DNA from: Cordia subcordata
Lineage: Eukaryota > Streptophyta > Magnoliopsida > Boraginales > Cordiaceae
Assembly (NCBI GenBank): GCA_028554755.1
Contig: JAPTOF010000016.1
Coordinates: forward strand, 2,554,501 to 2,618,500
Direction: 5' to 3'
DNA length: 64,000 bases
Part shown: positions 43,501 through 55,847 of the stretch, piece by piece
Position numbering within the stretch: position 1 is the stretch's first letter
Layout: the number at the start of each line of letters is the position of its first letter
Made by a program: the position numbers and the translations under genes
Notes under the pieces: generated by a model
What the model saw: only the letters and a program-made list of their open reading frames with translations
Told to the model about the DNA's origin: nothing
Database searches by the model: none

Positions 43501-44682
43501 GAAATAACGTGCATAAAACAACACGATTTAGTTGGACATAACTGAGTCATGGAAAATAACAGTGGAAAGGTTTCTCAGCATCAATGAACATCCAAGGATA
43601 TTCTGTGGCTACCACTAACTTGTTAAAGAAACATTACGACTGGATTTGTGCCAGATGGCGGGTACTTTGTTGCACTAGTCACATCTAAGTTTTATTTAAG
43701 CAATCTTACATATAATCATAAGTACCACATTGGAACATTATATGAAAGATCAAAGTTTCATTGAGTCTTCCTTTAGTTAATGATTAGTCTTTTTATACTC
43801 CATTAAACTGTATAAATAGTCAATATCAAATTTAAATACATTACACATACTTGAACCCATGCAAAGCCAAGGATTGCTTAAAGTAAACTCACCCCACAGC
43901 CAGTATCGATGGCAGTCCGAATAGTCCCATCTTTCATTTCTGGAATCAGATTCCGCATCATATCAACATAGGGACCAACGCCATTAGAGAACATGGTGCC
44001 CCCACCAGGAAAGATGAACTTCTCTCCTTCTTTCCTCAACCAATGTTGATCAGATTTTCGTTGGTTAATCCATTCATATGGAACATTCCTGAGGCCAAAT
44101 CCGAATTACAACTTGGGTTAGGATATGGATAACTCAATTTTGTCAAGGATAAACAGACACGAAAACTACATTTAGAATTACCTGTACCAACATTCATCTC
44201 TGCTCTTGGGCCATCTAATTGGCAACTTATAACCATCTGGAGGGGGAATCAAGCATTCCTTCCTTTCAAATATTGGAGGGCAATGGCGTTCCAGAAAAGA
44301 AAAGCGTTGTCTATTATACCTTTTCCACCTCTGTTAAGAATGCCAAATATGCCATCCATGATAATCCAAATACAGAACAGTGGCACTAAGAACAGAAGGA
44401 AACAGGACATACTTTTGGATCAGTGCAAGGAGTGTAATCCTGGTAGTCCATGCTACACACAGGAAATGAAATGGCCTTAGTCTGGAGGGGGCCACCAGCC
44501 ATTGGGTCAAGGAATTCTTTCACTTTGGTAGCATAATTGTTTACATCTCTCTCCTTCTCAGAGCAAAATATCCCACCGAGATAAAAAGAAAGCCCACATA
44601 GCACAACAAACGTTAACGCCAAGGGCACTGTCCCAAAATATTTGTCTTGGTGGTCGGATGGTTTTCCATCTTTCCCCTTCAT
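40506..44682 (-). CDS. PMT20: Probable Golgi methyltransferase of the PMT20/PMT21 (ERD3) group, seven coding exons
   Basis: Exons in transcript order: 44682-44413, 44330-44182, 44088-43893, 43348-43138, 42560-41885, 41765-41688, 40728-40506. They join in phase to 1803 nt, 600 aa, the normal length. The family (putative S-adenosylmethionine-dependent methyltransferases, DUF248) consists of type II Golgi membrane proteins thought to methylate pectin. Visible features are a short cytosolic tail, one membrane anchor (about 17-40, [19 protein letters not shown]), the SAM-binding motif [13 protein letters not shown] (about 199-211), SRCLIPW, and a second methyltransferase-like half with [17 protein letters not shown] and WVMNVV. 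The start is the ATG in GTGACCATGAAG. A TTG-initiated extension is possible in the frame but unlikely. The symbol is by family and neighbourhood; PMT20 and PMT21 are close paralogues and the choice is tentative. Confidence 0.9.
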
Positions 44683-47212
44683 GGTCACCAAAGTTTAAAA
44701 GTATCTGCCGCCACAGACAAGAAATCCTGTTACTGCACAACAAATACATAAGTCGACATGGCAATGCAAGAAGCACAATTTTAAAAAGATGCAAGAAGCA
44801 CATCTTCACAATCTCCTCTTTCTTATTGGAGGAAGTAGAAATATAAAGTTAAACTTGAGACTTTGACATCATATTTGCCATGAAATCATACTGCTAATTC
44901 TACAAGATCATGTGGACCACAAGACCGGAGGAAGGAATCACTGGAAACACCTCAATGAGAAGTATCTATTCCCGTCATCTCTGAACTAAAGGTGAATTTA
45001 AGCAGCAATATCATTGAAAGAACAAGCAGAAAAAAGATATATGATATGCAGCCGAGAGTGCAACAATGGAGCCAGTACCTAGTTTATTCATAAAGCGAAT
45101 GATGGAAAATACAGATGAAAAGTTCTACATATAAAAAGCAGCAGCACTCGGAAACATTACAGTGAAATTAAGCTAATAAAATGGAAGATGCCATCACTAA
45201 GAAGAGTCTGCAAAATGGAAATTAATGGAGGGTAAAAGCACTTACACTCTCAAAGGAAAAGAAAAGACTACTTCAGACCTAATAGTCAATACAGGACACA
45301 AATACAAGCTTACAACCCCTTTAGTTCCTTAAGATCTGACATTAACTGCGGACGAGTTACACTATTTTGCCTTTATGTTTTCCACATAATAGAGGGCCCT
45401 AGTCTTTATAAAATTTAGCCATCAAAATTGAGGGCCCTCTTGCACACTAAGTCAGGAAAAGATGAGAATAAAGTGAAACCAAACCAATCAAGCTCAAAAA
45501 CAAACCAGAAAACATGCCAAAGTCTTCAAAGGAACAGGAAAGAGAGCATCCATGGATGATTCTTCACAAAAATTGACATAGTATACAATGTGTAGAAAAG
45601 AAATAACTCCACTTGCAATTAAAGAATATGTTGCTACTGTACAAAATATACGTCTTTGCCCATCAGATTATTACTTTTTTGACTAATCTACAACAAATTG
45701 GTCTAAAAGAGAATTCCACTTATAAAGAAAATAATAATGCCAGAGCAAATTTCCTACCAAGCCCACAAAACAATCACTAGAGCACAATATACATTATTGA
45801 CATCTTGTACATTTTATGCAAAATTTCTTGCCAACCAAACAAAGATCTTAAGTTTATACAATCCCATATCAAGGAGAAAAAAAAAGAACGCAGAAGTCCT
45901 CGCATAAGCATAAGCACACACGACATCGATATGCAATATGTGCACTTTGGCATGTAAACAAAAAAAAAAAAAAGATTACATTTTCACAACAAACCAATCT
46001 CAAAGATTCAAAATGGACACATGAATCACCTAAAAGCGCAAGAACAATACAACATATCCATGTGTGAAAATGTTAGTTACAAGACTTATATACAAATAGA
46101 GTTCGACTTATCTGTGCCTGTGAAAGTGATAAGAATAATATAACAGATGTGGTAAATACAAATACATTTAAATTCAAAAAAAAAAAAAAACTAGATTAAT
46201 ACGTAATCTATCAACGTGAAAAATCAGATATTGAATCCAAACTAAAAGGGTATGCCCATGAGCCAAAAATAAGCAAGAAACAAGTTCAGAAAAATGTGAA
46301 AAATGAATCAATTATGGAAATGTGATAGCATAGCATAAAGATCTTAAGAGATCTAACATTGTTTTGCAAGAAGCAAGTATTATATTTTAGGATGGAAAAA
46401 AAAGTACCTCCTACAAAGTTTCTATGTGTATATGTAAGCTACAAGAATGATTTTTTTCACCTGATAATATATGAAGACAAAAAAAATGGTTGACAAAGAT
46501 TGAAACTTTTCAAGAATTTTAAGGAGTTAATGGAAGAAACCAAGAAAGGAAACAGAAATAATGTGAAAATGAGAAGAGGGTGTGGCCTCAGTTCCAGACA
46601 GAGAGAGAGAGCACAGATTTTATTAACAGGACAATGTACATGTGTGTAATAAGTAATGATTGAACATTAGTGGATGAATGGATATGTCTAAGCCAATAAT
46701 AGTTAAAGGATAGAAAAAGTGTGAGAGACATTGATAGATTTATCTAAATAAATTTATTAATTTTTTTGTTAAACATTAGTAAATTTTCTTTTTTTGTGGT
46801 GTAATAATATATTGAACTGATATAAAACACAATATGTATCATGCTGACTTTAATTGGAAAAATAGAATAAGTTTAGTTACATAGATTGATATCGAAAGCG
46901 ACATACATGTTGTCAACTCTAATTTAATGGCAACTAAGTAAATATTTCATTTATGAATATGGACATTGCAGCAAAGAAAAAAAGAAAGAAAGAAAGGAGA
47001 ACAACTGCAATAGTTTTCTATTGCTACATGTCACGGAAGATATGAAATTTGACTTATGATGATAATTCGTTAGTTTGGGAATGTAATTTTCAAATTTTAT
47101 ATGAGTTATCTTTTCCTTGTTTGTCATTTATTAATTTACTTGTAAATAAAATATAACAAAGTTCAATATAAAAATAAATTAAAACCGGTACATAGCAGGG
47201 CCATGGATTAGT

Positions 47213-47261
<49 letters not shown>

Positions 47262-49209
47262 ACCGGACAAAGCAACAATGTAGACGCGAGTCCCTCGCTT
47301 TTTTGTCTCGTGATAAACACAGTTCTCAAATTTTTTCAAAGTCCTTCATTTAGACTCCGCTTATTTTGCGGAAAATAACTTATTTTCAAAAATATTTTTT
47401 ACAAAAATTTTTTTTCTAGCAATGTGTTTGGAACAAATGAATTCTATAAAATTTTGGGGAATTCATCTATAAATTTAACTTTTTATGTTCGGCGGTACTT
47501 TTTTAAAATATAGAATTCATTTAAAATTTCAAAATTTGCAAATCTTGGTCTTTCTCATGCTTTATCCAAATCTTAGCTAAAGAGATAGAATTTACATTTT
47601 CTTGAAAGAGAAATCAACAAAGAGATCATATAAATACAAAAATATTCCTATAATTATTTATATAGTGACATACTACTATATTTAAGTTATAACATTCACT
47701 GTTTGTCATTGGGCCCATTTGAATTGGTTTTTTTTTAAAAGTATTTTTTCTAACAACTTTTGGAAAATAATGTTTTTGATAAGTTAAAAATTTTGGCTTA
47801 TTAAAAAACTGTATTTGAACTTTTTTCAAAGTTTTAATTTTTTTAAAATCAAATCAAATAGTTATTACAAATTTAATGTAATTTTTTAAGAAAGAAAAGT
47901 ATTTTTTACTTAAAAAATGAATCCAAACAAGCCCATTGTCTTTTAAACTCAACTATACTCATTCAAGGATCTTCCTTTATTAGTAATTTTCTTATAAATT
48001 TATTTTTATTCACTTTATTGAAAAGTATAACAATAAATTATAATAACAAAAATATTATTAGCAAAGGATATTTAAGTAAAATATACAAATTAATTCTAAT
48101 TCCATATGTATCTAAAGACAATTTGTATTTACTAATGACATAATTAACTTAAAACTGTTTTACAAATCCAAATGAGAAAATTCATTTGAAAATGTAAATC
48201 CTCGCGAAATCAAAATGAAATGAATTCCATACTACAAGTGCTTCCAAATATATTTTTTTTTACAAGAAAATATTTTTTTGACTATTTTATTTTTAACAGC
48301 CAAACATTAAAAAAATATATAAAAGAATTCGAGTCATGGACTCCAATTTACGCATAGTGCGAGTATTGGCGATCCAATTCAATTTCCAAGCTAGAAAATA
48401 CTTGTTGTTTTGCATATGTCAAAGACCTTGCAATAAAGCCTTGATCTTAGCAACATTAAGCAACAACCAAGTTCCTAACAAATCCCGTAACATGTTTACT
48501 TTGCACATTTCAGAATAAACCTTCAACAGCCGCTAGTCTTAGATTACCTTTTGAATATCTGTTGACTAGATTTAACTCAAATTCCAAATTTATCTCAAGA
48601 ATTATTATGCAGCTAGGATTTACAGCTTGTTTGGATTGGCATTTTTCTGAAAATATATTTCTATAACTTTTGAAAAAGATTTTTATATTAAATTTAAAAA
48701 AATGTATTTTTTTAAAAGTTCAAATATCATACTCTTAAAAGAAGCTAAAATTGGCCTTTTTCAAAAAGAATTTCAAATTTTCAAAAAGTTTAATTTAAAT
48801 ACTTATTATAAAAAAATAATGTTTTCAAGAAACAAAAAAAAAAATATCAATCCAATCGAAGTCTCACTTACCCTTGATGTTGCTTTCCAGGTTGAAGTCA
48901 TTGCATGGTATCTTCCAATTTGAGGTTTTTTTTGATTCCTATCTTTAAAAATATCTCATATTTTTTAAAGTCCCACTAATATATATGGGCGCTTTGCAAC
49001 TTTAAGTCTTTTAACTACTTTATATTTGCAATTAGCAATGCATGAAAACAACGTCGTGACCCATGACACAATTCAAGTTGTTCTCCATTTAAATTATGTT
49101 TATTCCAATTCTTATATTTAAAAATATCTTTCTATATTTAAAAGTTAAAATTTACATGTTTAGCCTATAACATGTTTAAAACGAAGTTTCTAAGGACACG
49201 TTATATTTG

Positions 49210-49252
<43 letters not shown>

Positions 49253-49647
49253 GAGTTTATTTTTTTATTTTTTTTCAAAAATATCATCTTATATTACCAC
49301 TAGAATAATTAAAATTTCACAATTAATTGTCTATATTATCACATTATTATTTATTAATAATTTATAATCGTTAAATATAATATATCTGAGCAGGGTCCCC
49401 CCCCCCCTGCAAGCGGACAGCGTGGCGTAATAATTTTTTCTTGTTTGGTGTGTCTATTAAAAGAATGCCGTATGGGTACTGCATAACTCTTTCTGGAGGA
49501 TTCCCAAAAAAAAAAAGGGTGGTAGAAAGAAAATTTTCTTCCGGAGAACAACTTCCAGCAGATACTAATTAGTCTGTTTGGCTCTGATTATTTTGTTTTT
49601 CATAAATATCTAAAAAAAAATATTTTTTTATATATTTTTTATTATTT
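44683..49647. other. AT-rich spacer upstream of the methyltransferase
   Basis: 44683-46620 probably holds the methyltransferase 5' UTR and promoter, including a GA-rich patch at about 46595-46612. Beyond it are AT microsatellites (about 47212-47251 and 49213-49249), MITE-like elements at about 47711-47935 and 48624-48864, and a C-run flanked by gcaggg/cctgc (about 49391-49410). No gene is supported. Confidence 0.5.
47711..47935. mobile_element. MITE-like element of the gtttggattg family (representative copy)
   Basis: Starts gggcccatttgaattggttt and ends aatgaatccaaacaagccc. The ends are inverted repeats of about 16-20 bp, and the interior is almost only A and T with recurrent blocks such as tcaaatagttattacaaattt. 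Related copies lie at about 712-913, 5478-5716, 23779-24012, 38136-38357 and 48624-48864, with partial ones near 100-185 and 38860-39000. Confidence 0.65.
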
Positions 49648-49652
49648 ACAAT

Positions 49653-49985
49653 TGTTGAATGTGGCCCACATTCTTGGACAATAAGAATATCAGATTTTCT
49701 TATTAGCATATTACTTTATACGCTTGTTACCTTTTTGTAACACATAATTAATTAGTTGTCTTCTCTGCTGAATAGGTTTAGGAACCCTTTGCACTATAAA
49801 TATGTGGCAATACTCATTATGTTATGTGTGAGAGAGAAACCAAAGTGAAAGCCTTGTAGCATTCGTGATCAATAATAGAATTATTCTCTGCTGCCCGTGG
49901 ACGTAAGCTTTAAAGCCGAACCACGTAATTCATGTGTCCGTTATTTCTTCTTGTATTCTTCGTGTGTGCATGTTTTTCCCCAACA
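49653..49985 (+). repeat. 5' LTR of copia copy 1
   Basis: 333 bp, TG...CA ends, with a TATA-like tataaat at about 49795-49801, which should drive transcription starting about 30 bp downstream. It matches 54897-55228 and 59563-59895. Confidence 0.95.
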
Positions 49986-50530
49986 AACTGGTATCAGAGC
50001 TTAGGTATTAATCCGCTGCTTGAGGGAAAAAGGAAAAATCAAAACTCATTGTGAAACCAAAATTTCTCAAACCAAACGGTGCCTAACCAAACAAAGGTCT
50101 TTGTTCGGCGAGGAGTGCTCCGGTGCTGTCTACGTTGAGCGTTGGTGGCAGGAGTGGAAGCTTGCGTTAGCGGGTCGTGGTTCATGTTTGGGTTTGAAGA
50201 ACAAGTGAAGAAGATAGAGTTCGCGTGCTCTTGAGGTTGGTTTTGGGTATTCAGATATTTTTTTTAGTAATTGGTTCAAGTTTGTAAAGCAAGTTTAGGG
50301 TTAGTAGGGTTTGGGTCTTTGGGTTTATTTGGATCGGGCCTGGGTAGTGGCTTTGTCCAATTTTAGCTAGGTCTTGGGTCTTGGGTCAATTAATTTTTTG
50401 TTAGGCTTGGATTCTAGGCCAAAAAAATAATAAATTTCTTTTTTTTTTTGTGTTTGGGCTTAGTTTAGGCCAAAAGAATAAAAAAAAAAAAATTATTTGG
50501 GTTTAGATTTAGTTCTAAAAAAAAAAATCT

Positions 50531-50770
50531 GACTAGTTGACCTATTTGACCGCGTTGACCGGGGTTGACCAAGGTTTGACTTTGATGTTGACCATTGACC
50601 AAGGGTTGACCGAGTTTGACCAAAGCCTTATCCCACGTTTTTCGATGTGATGAGTCCATTTTTTGGCTCTAGTTTTCCAAATTCTGCTCCGAAGTACGTG
50701 TTTAGGGACAGTTTTGACTTTGACAAACATGTTTGACTTTGACCGGTGTTGACCAAAGTTGACCGGGGGT
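50531..50770 (+). promoter_or_regulatory. Cluster of TTGAC (W-box core) motifs in the copia leader
   Basis: Between the primer site and gag, TTGAC occurs about 15 times, mostly as TTGACC with short spacing. TTGAC is the core of the W-box bound by WRKY transcription factors. The homologous leader of copy 2 (about 60445-60655) retains about 11. The cluster may regulate transcription or may simply be a repeat expansion. Its position downstream of the predicted start site is unusual for an enhancer. Confidence 0.6.
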
Positions 50771-50859
50771 GTTCCTAAGGTTTATCGACGTGCTGAATCC
50801 GTTTTTGCTGTCCATTGAGCCAAATTCCATCCTGAAGTGTGAGTTTTGTGCAAACGAAG

Positions 50860-53800
50860 ATGTCTTCCATAGGTGGAAAGTTTGAAATCGAGAAGTTTGA
50901 TGGGAGAATGAGTTTCAGCCTTTGGAGGATCAGATTCAAGGCATTTATGAAAATGCAAGGACTTTGGAAAGTCATTGAAGAAGTGATCCAGGTAAAGATG
51001 GAACCAACAGTGAGAGAAGAACTCGAAACGAAAGCCTTGAGTGCAATATATATATCCGTAACAAATGAAGTATTGCTAGAGATTGCTAAGAAAACGACAA
51101 CAGTTGAGGCTTGGAATACTTTGGTGGAATTGTATGCATCTAAATCTCTCACAAATCGCCTCTACTTGAAGAAGCGATTGTATCATCTTAAAATGAAAGA
51201 AGGTACCTCACTAAAACAACACCTTGATGAGTTTACCTCTTGTTTTATTGCTTTGAAGGATGTGGGTGTTAAAATTGATGACGAAGACCAAGCTATGATC
51301 TTATTATGCTCCTTACCACCTTCATATATGAACTTTGTGGACACAATGTTGTACGGGAGGGATAAAATTACCTTTGAATATGTGATTACTTCATTAAAAT
51401 CGAAGGATCTTCAAACACATATTCCGGGACATAGGGAAGAAGTTCATAGGGAAGGTTTAGTGAGTAGAGGGAGATCGGAGAATAGAGGGAGATCTTCGAG
51501 TAGAAAGAAAAGCAAGTCAAGGTCAAAATCAAGAGCAAAGCGACTCTGCTGTTTGAGTGTGGTGAAAAGGGTCACATTAAGAAAGAATGTCCAAAATCAA
51601 AAAGGAAAGAAAAAGGTGGAGAATTCAGCTAATGTGGTGGAGAGTGCTGACAGTGATGGAGATAACTCGAGTAGTACCGGGGAAGTTTTGACTGTGAGTG
51701 GATTACAGTGGCATAATCAATGGATTCTTGATATTGGTGCAACGTTCCATATGTGTCCTAGGCGCGACTAGTTCTCTTCTTATTCCAAAAGAGAAGGAAA
51801 AGTCTTTCTAGGCAATGATCTTTCGTTGAAGATGAAGGGAATGGGCATCGTAAATATCAAGATGTTTGATGGTATTACAAGATCTCTCGAGTGTTGGCAT
51901 GTACCGAAGCTGAAGAAAAACTTGATTTCTTTTGGACGTTTGGATTCTCATGGATACAAATTCCGAAGTGAGAATGGTGTCTTAAAGGTGACAAAAGGTG
52001 CAATTGTGCTCTTGAAAGAGAACTTGATTGGCGGCCTATATGTCCTTCAAAGTAGTACAGTTACAGGGGTTGTAGCTGTTACATCCAAGGAGAGTGATAA
52101 TGACACTACGCAGTTATGGCACAAAAGGTTGGGACATATGAGCGAGAGGGGATTGACCGAGCTGAGCAAGAGAGATTTGTTTTGTGGACAAAGAACTGGA
52201 AAGCTTGAATTCTGCGAGCATTGTGTCTTTGGAAAGCAAACCAGGGTGACGTTTAGCAAGGGGCAGGTAAACACCAAAGGCACACTTGATTATATTCATT
52301 CTGATCTTTAGGGTCCTAATAAAGTCCCTTCCAAGAAATGTACCAGGTATTATATCACTTTCATTGATGCATACTCTCGGATGGTGTGGGTATACTTCTT
52401 GAAAACTAAAGATGAGGCGTTTCCAACATTTGTCGAGTGGAAGACGTTGATTGAGAAGCAGACTGGTAAACAAATTAAGCGCCTTAGGATTGACAATGGG
52501 TTGGAATATTGCAATAAAGAGTTTGATGAGTTTTGCAGAAAACATGGCATTGTGAGACACCGCACATGTGTAAGGACACCACAACAGAATGGAGTTGCAG
52601 AATGCATGAATAGAACTCTAGTAAAGTGAGCCCGTTGTATGCTCTCTCAATCTGGTTTGAGTCAAGACTTTTGGGCTAAAGCCTTCAATACGGCATGCTA
52701 CTTGATGAATAGGTCTCCATCCAAAGCTATTGAATTAAAAACTCCTTTTGAGTTATGGTCTGGTAAGCCTGCTGACTACTCTCGATCGAGGGTATTCGGT
52801 TGCCCTGCATACGCTCACGTGAAGGATAGAAAGTTGGAGCCGAGGGTAAAGAAATGCATATTTCTAGACTATGCGTCCGAGAGGAAAGGTTACAGGTTGT
52901 AGTACACAGATCCAAAGTCTCCAGGTTTCTTCATCAGTAGGGATGTCATATTCAATGAGTCTGCTTTATTAGACCAAGAAAAGGAGAAATCGGTAGTTGG
53001 TTTAGACCACGGTGTCAAAGAGCAGATGGAGGTATTTGCTGATGTTCCAGATGTTCTATCTAGCAATAGTAGCAGTCAAATTCAGCCGACTCAACCAACT
53101 GAGGTACATGATCAAAATGTGCCTGAACAACAGAAGTATAGCATTGCCACTGGGCGAGAAAGGAGACAGATTAGAAAGCCTCAAAGGTACGGATACGCTG
53201 ATCTTGTTGCTTATGCTTTGACTGTTACTGAAATAATTGAAGGACATAAGCCGAATTCATACAAAGAGGCCATATCTGGAAAAGATTCTGCTCAGTGGGT
53301 GGGTGACATGAGTGAGGAGATTGAGTCTCTTCATAAGAATCAAACATGGGAGCTTGTTGAATTGCCTAACGGACAGCGAGTTATCGGTTGCAAATGGGTT
53401 AACAAGAAAAAGGAAGGTACTCCAGGGGTTGAAGGTCCTCGATACAAGGCATGGTTGGTGGCAAAAGGTTATACATAAAGGGAGGGTGTTGACTTCAACG
53501 AAGTGTTCTCTCCAGTTGTGAAGCATAGTTCCATTAGGGTTTTATTTGCCTTGGTTGCTCTTCATGACTTAGAGCTTGAGCAGCTAGATGTAAAAACATC
53601 ATTTTTGCATGGTGATCTTGAAGAGCAAATTTACATGAGTCAATCGGAGGGGTATGTAGTTCCTAGTAAGGAGAACCATATTTGCAAACTGAAGAAGTCC
53701 TTGTATGGGTTGAAGCAGTCACCTCGGCAATGGTATAAGAGATTTGACACATTCATGGTAGGTGCTGGATACACAAGGAGTGCCTATGACAGCTGTGTGT

Positions 53801-54855
53801 ATCTCAATAGGCTTCCAGATGGTTCCTTTATGTACTTGTTGTTGTATGTCGATGATATGCTTATTGCTGCTAAAAACATGTCTACAATCGACGAATTAAA
53901 GAAGCAGTTAAGTGATGAGTTTGAGATGAAGGATATTGGAGCAGCGAAGAAGATTCTTGGCATGGAGATTCACAGATATAGAAACGCTGGGAAGCTGTTC
54001 TTGTCTCAACAGAGTTATATTAAGAAGATGCTGGAGCGTTTCGGGATGCTTAAAGCTAAGCCTGTGAGTGTGCCACTTGCTGCTCATTTCAAGTTGTCTG
54101 CAGATTTATCACCTAAAACTGAGGAGGAGGTAGAGCATATGTCTCATGTTCCATACTTGAGTGCTGTTAGTAGCTTGATATATGCTATGGTGTGCACTCG
54201 TCCTGATATTTTATATGCAGTTAGTGTTGTGAATAGGTATATGGCATCACCTGGGAAAGCACACTGGGAAGCGGTGAAATGGATAATGAGATATTTGCGT
54301 GGCACTACAAATGTAGGTTTACTGTTTAACAAGATGACTAGAGATTGCGTGAGGTTAGTGGGTTATTGTGATTCAGACTTTGCGGGTGACCTTGATAAGA
54401 GAAAATCTTTGACGGGTTATGTGTTTACTCTCTCTGGATGTGCTATCAGTTGGAAAGTGACATTACAGTCTACTGTGGCATTGTCAATTACTGAAGCGGA
54501 GTACATGGCAATTGCAGAAGCTGTGAAGGAGGCCATGTGGTTATAAGGCCTAGTTCGTGATCTTGGATTGCAGCAAGATACAAGAACAGTCTTTTGTGAT
54601 AGCGAGAGTGCAATCCATCTGACGAAGAATCAGATGTATCATGAGAGGACTAAACACATTAATATCAAATATCATTTTATCAGAAGTGTTGTATCACAAG
54701 GAATCATATCGGTGCAGAATATATCTATCCATGAGAATCCAGCAGATATGATAACTAAGGTGGTTCCAGTCAGCAAGTTTAAGCATTGCTTGGACTTGAC
54801 TGCTATTTGCGGTGCGGGGCATTGGGCCCTTAGAGGCAGTTGGCTGCAGGGATAA
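50860..54855 (+). pseudogene. Copia gag-pol polyprotein, disrupted (copy 1)
   Basis: One reading frame runs from the ATG at 50860 to the natural stop at 54853-54855. It is broken by stops at 51769, 52309, 52627, 52900, 53476 and 54544. A 1-base and a 2-base deletion (about 51556 and 51598) shift the zinc knuckle out of frame and back. In order it holds gag (FEIEKFDGRMSFSLW), the ruined CCHC knuckle, protease with DIG instead of DTG (WILDIGATFHMC), GAG-pre-integrase (LWHKRLGHM), integrase (IDNGLEY, TPQQNGVAE), reverse transcriptase (QLDVKTSFLHGDL, LLLYVDDML) and RNase H (CDSESAIHLTKN). Most stops are single-base changes from TGG or CAA, judged against copy 2. The copy cannot make a full polyprotein. 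Confidence 0.95.
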
Positions 54856-54896
54856 TAGTGTATTGATTGGAGCGAATACGTGCCAAGGTGGAGATT

Positions 54897-55228
54897 TGTT
54901 GAATGTGGCCAGTATTCTTAGGCAACAAGAATAGCAGATTTTCTTGTTAGCATATTACCTTATTCGCTTGTTACCTTTTGTAGCACATAATTAATTAATT
55001 GCCTTTTCTGTTTAATAGGTTTAGGAAACCTTTGCACTATAAATATGTGGCAATACTCATTATGTTATGTGTGTGAGAGAAACCAAAGTGAGAGCCTTGT
55101 AGCATTCGTGATCAATAATAGAATTATTCTCTGCTACCCGTGGATGTAGACTTTAAAGCCGAACCACGTAATTCTTGTGTCCATTATTTCTTCTTGTATT
55201 CTTCGTATTTGCATGTTTTTCCGCAACA
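54897..55228 (+). repeat. 3' LTR of copia copy 1
   Basis: 332 bp, preceded by a purine-rich tract at about 54885-54896. It is followed by the acaat target duplication. It differs from the 5' LTR by about 28 substitutions and one single-base indel by eye. Confidence 0.95.
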
Positions 55229-55233
55229 ACAAT

Positions 55234-55596
55234 TTATAAATCCCAAATAGGCTCTTCACTTTTGGGGTTGTCTGTACTCTTTGTATTTGCTTTTTGAATG
55301 AATGTTTCTTCGACAAAAAAAAATGCCTCAAATTGGCCTAACCAAACAGGATCTTAATTAATAAATAAATAACTGGTAAAATTGAAATTCAGTTCATTTT
55401 GCTTAAAAATAAAGAACGGAGTTGAGTTGGGAGTGGGAATTTTAAAAAAAAAAATCATCTTGTATTAAAGACTATGGTAAATTTTCTATTTTCAATTTTT
55501 TTTATATGCAGAGTAAATTCATTTTAAAACTAGGTATGCTTATAGTCTGTCCGTGAGAAAATCTTCTCTCTCCATGCTTACCCTCTAAGTAAGAAT
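55234..55596. other. Short spacer between copia copy 1 and the SINE-like element
   Basis: AT-rich unique-looking sequence with no ORF or recognisable element. Confidence 0.5.
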
Positions 55597-55841
55597 AGGT
55601 GAGTTGGTAAGTGGCCAGGTGATTAGGGTGGAGACACCCTGACAACGCGGGATCGAGTTCGTGTGGCGGCAGTACTCCGCTGAAATATTGCGGGGGCTGT
55701 TGCTGGATTTCCACGCCCGTTGGTCCTCTCCCTGGTCGGGCTGCCACTCACGCACATCCCTCGATTTACCTCTCGCCTGGTTAAGGGGCCTCTGGCCAGG
55801 TGGGAAAGGGGTTCTCCTTTGGTTAACCCTTTTAAAAAAAA
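55597..55841 (+). mobile_element. tRNA-derived SINE-like element
   Basis: A GC-rich 245-bp island in AT-rich DNA. It begins with a sequence close to a tRNA A box (GGTGAGTTGGTAAGTGG) and has a B-box-like ggatcgagttc about 50 bp later (55650-55660). It ends in an A-run and is flanked by the short direct repeat aagaat (55591-55596 and 55842-55847). These are the usual marks of a plant tRNA-type SINE. I cannot assign a family. Confidence 0.6.
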
Positions 55842-55847
55842 AAGAAT

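Larger units (their letters stand above)
49653..55228 (+). mobile_element. Ty1/copia LTR retrotransposon, complete but inactive (copy 1)
   Basis: The 5576-bp element is bounded by LTRs starting TGTTGAATG and ending CAACA. It is flanked by the 5-bp target duplication acaat (49648-49652 and 55229-55233). It has a primer-binding site, TGGTATCAGAGC, complementary to the 3' part of initiator tRNA-Met (49989-50000), and a purine tract (aaggtggagatt) before the 3' LTR. The domain order protease, integrase, reverse transcriptase, RNase H defines copia. By eye the two LTRs differ at about 28 of 332 sites (about 8%), so the insertion is a few million years old under commonly used plant rates. A sister copy begins at 59563. 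Confidence 0.96.

Noticed and set aside
47212..47251. AT microsatellite as a possible regulatory or matrix-attachment site
   Set aside because: Simple repeats of this type are common in plant spacers; nothing specific supports a function.
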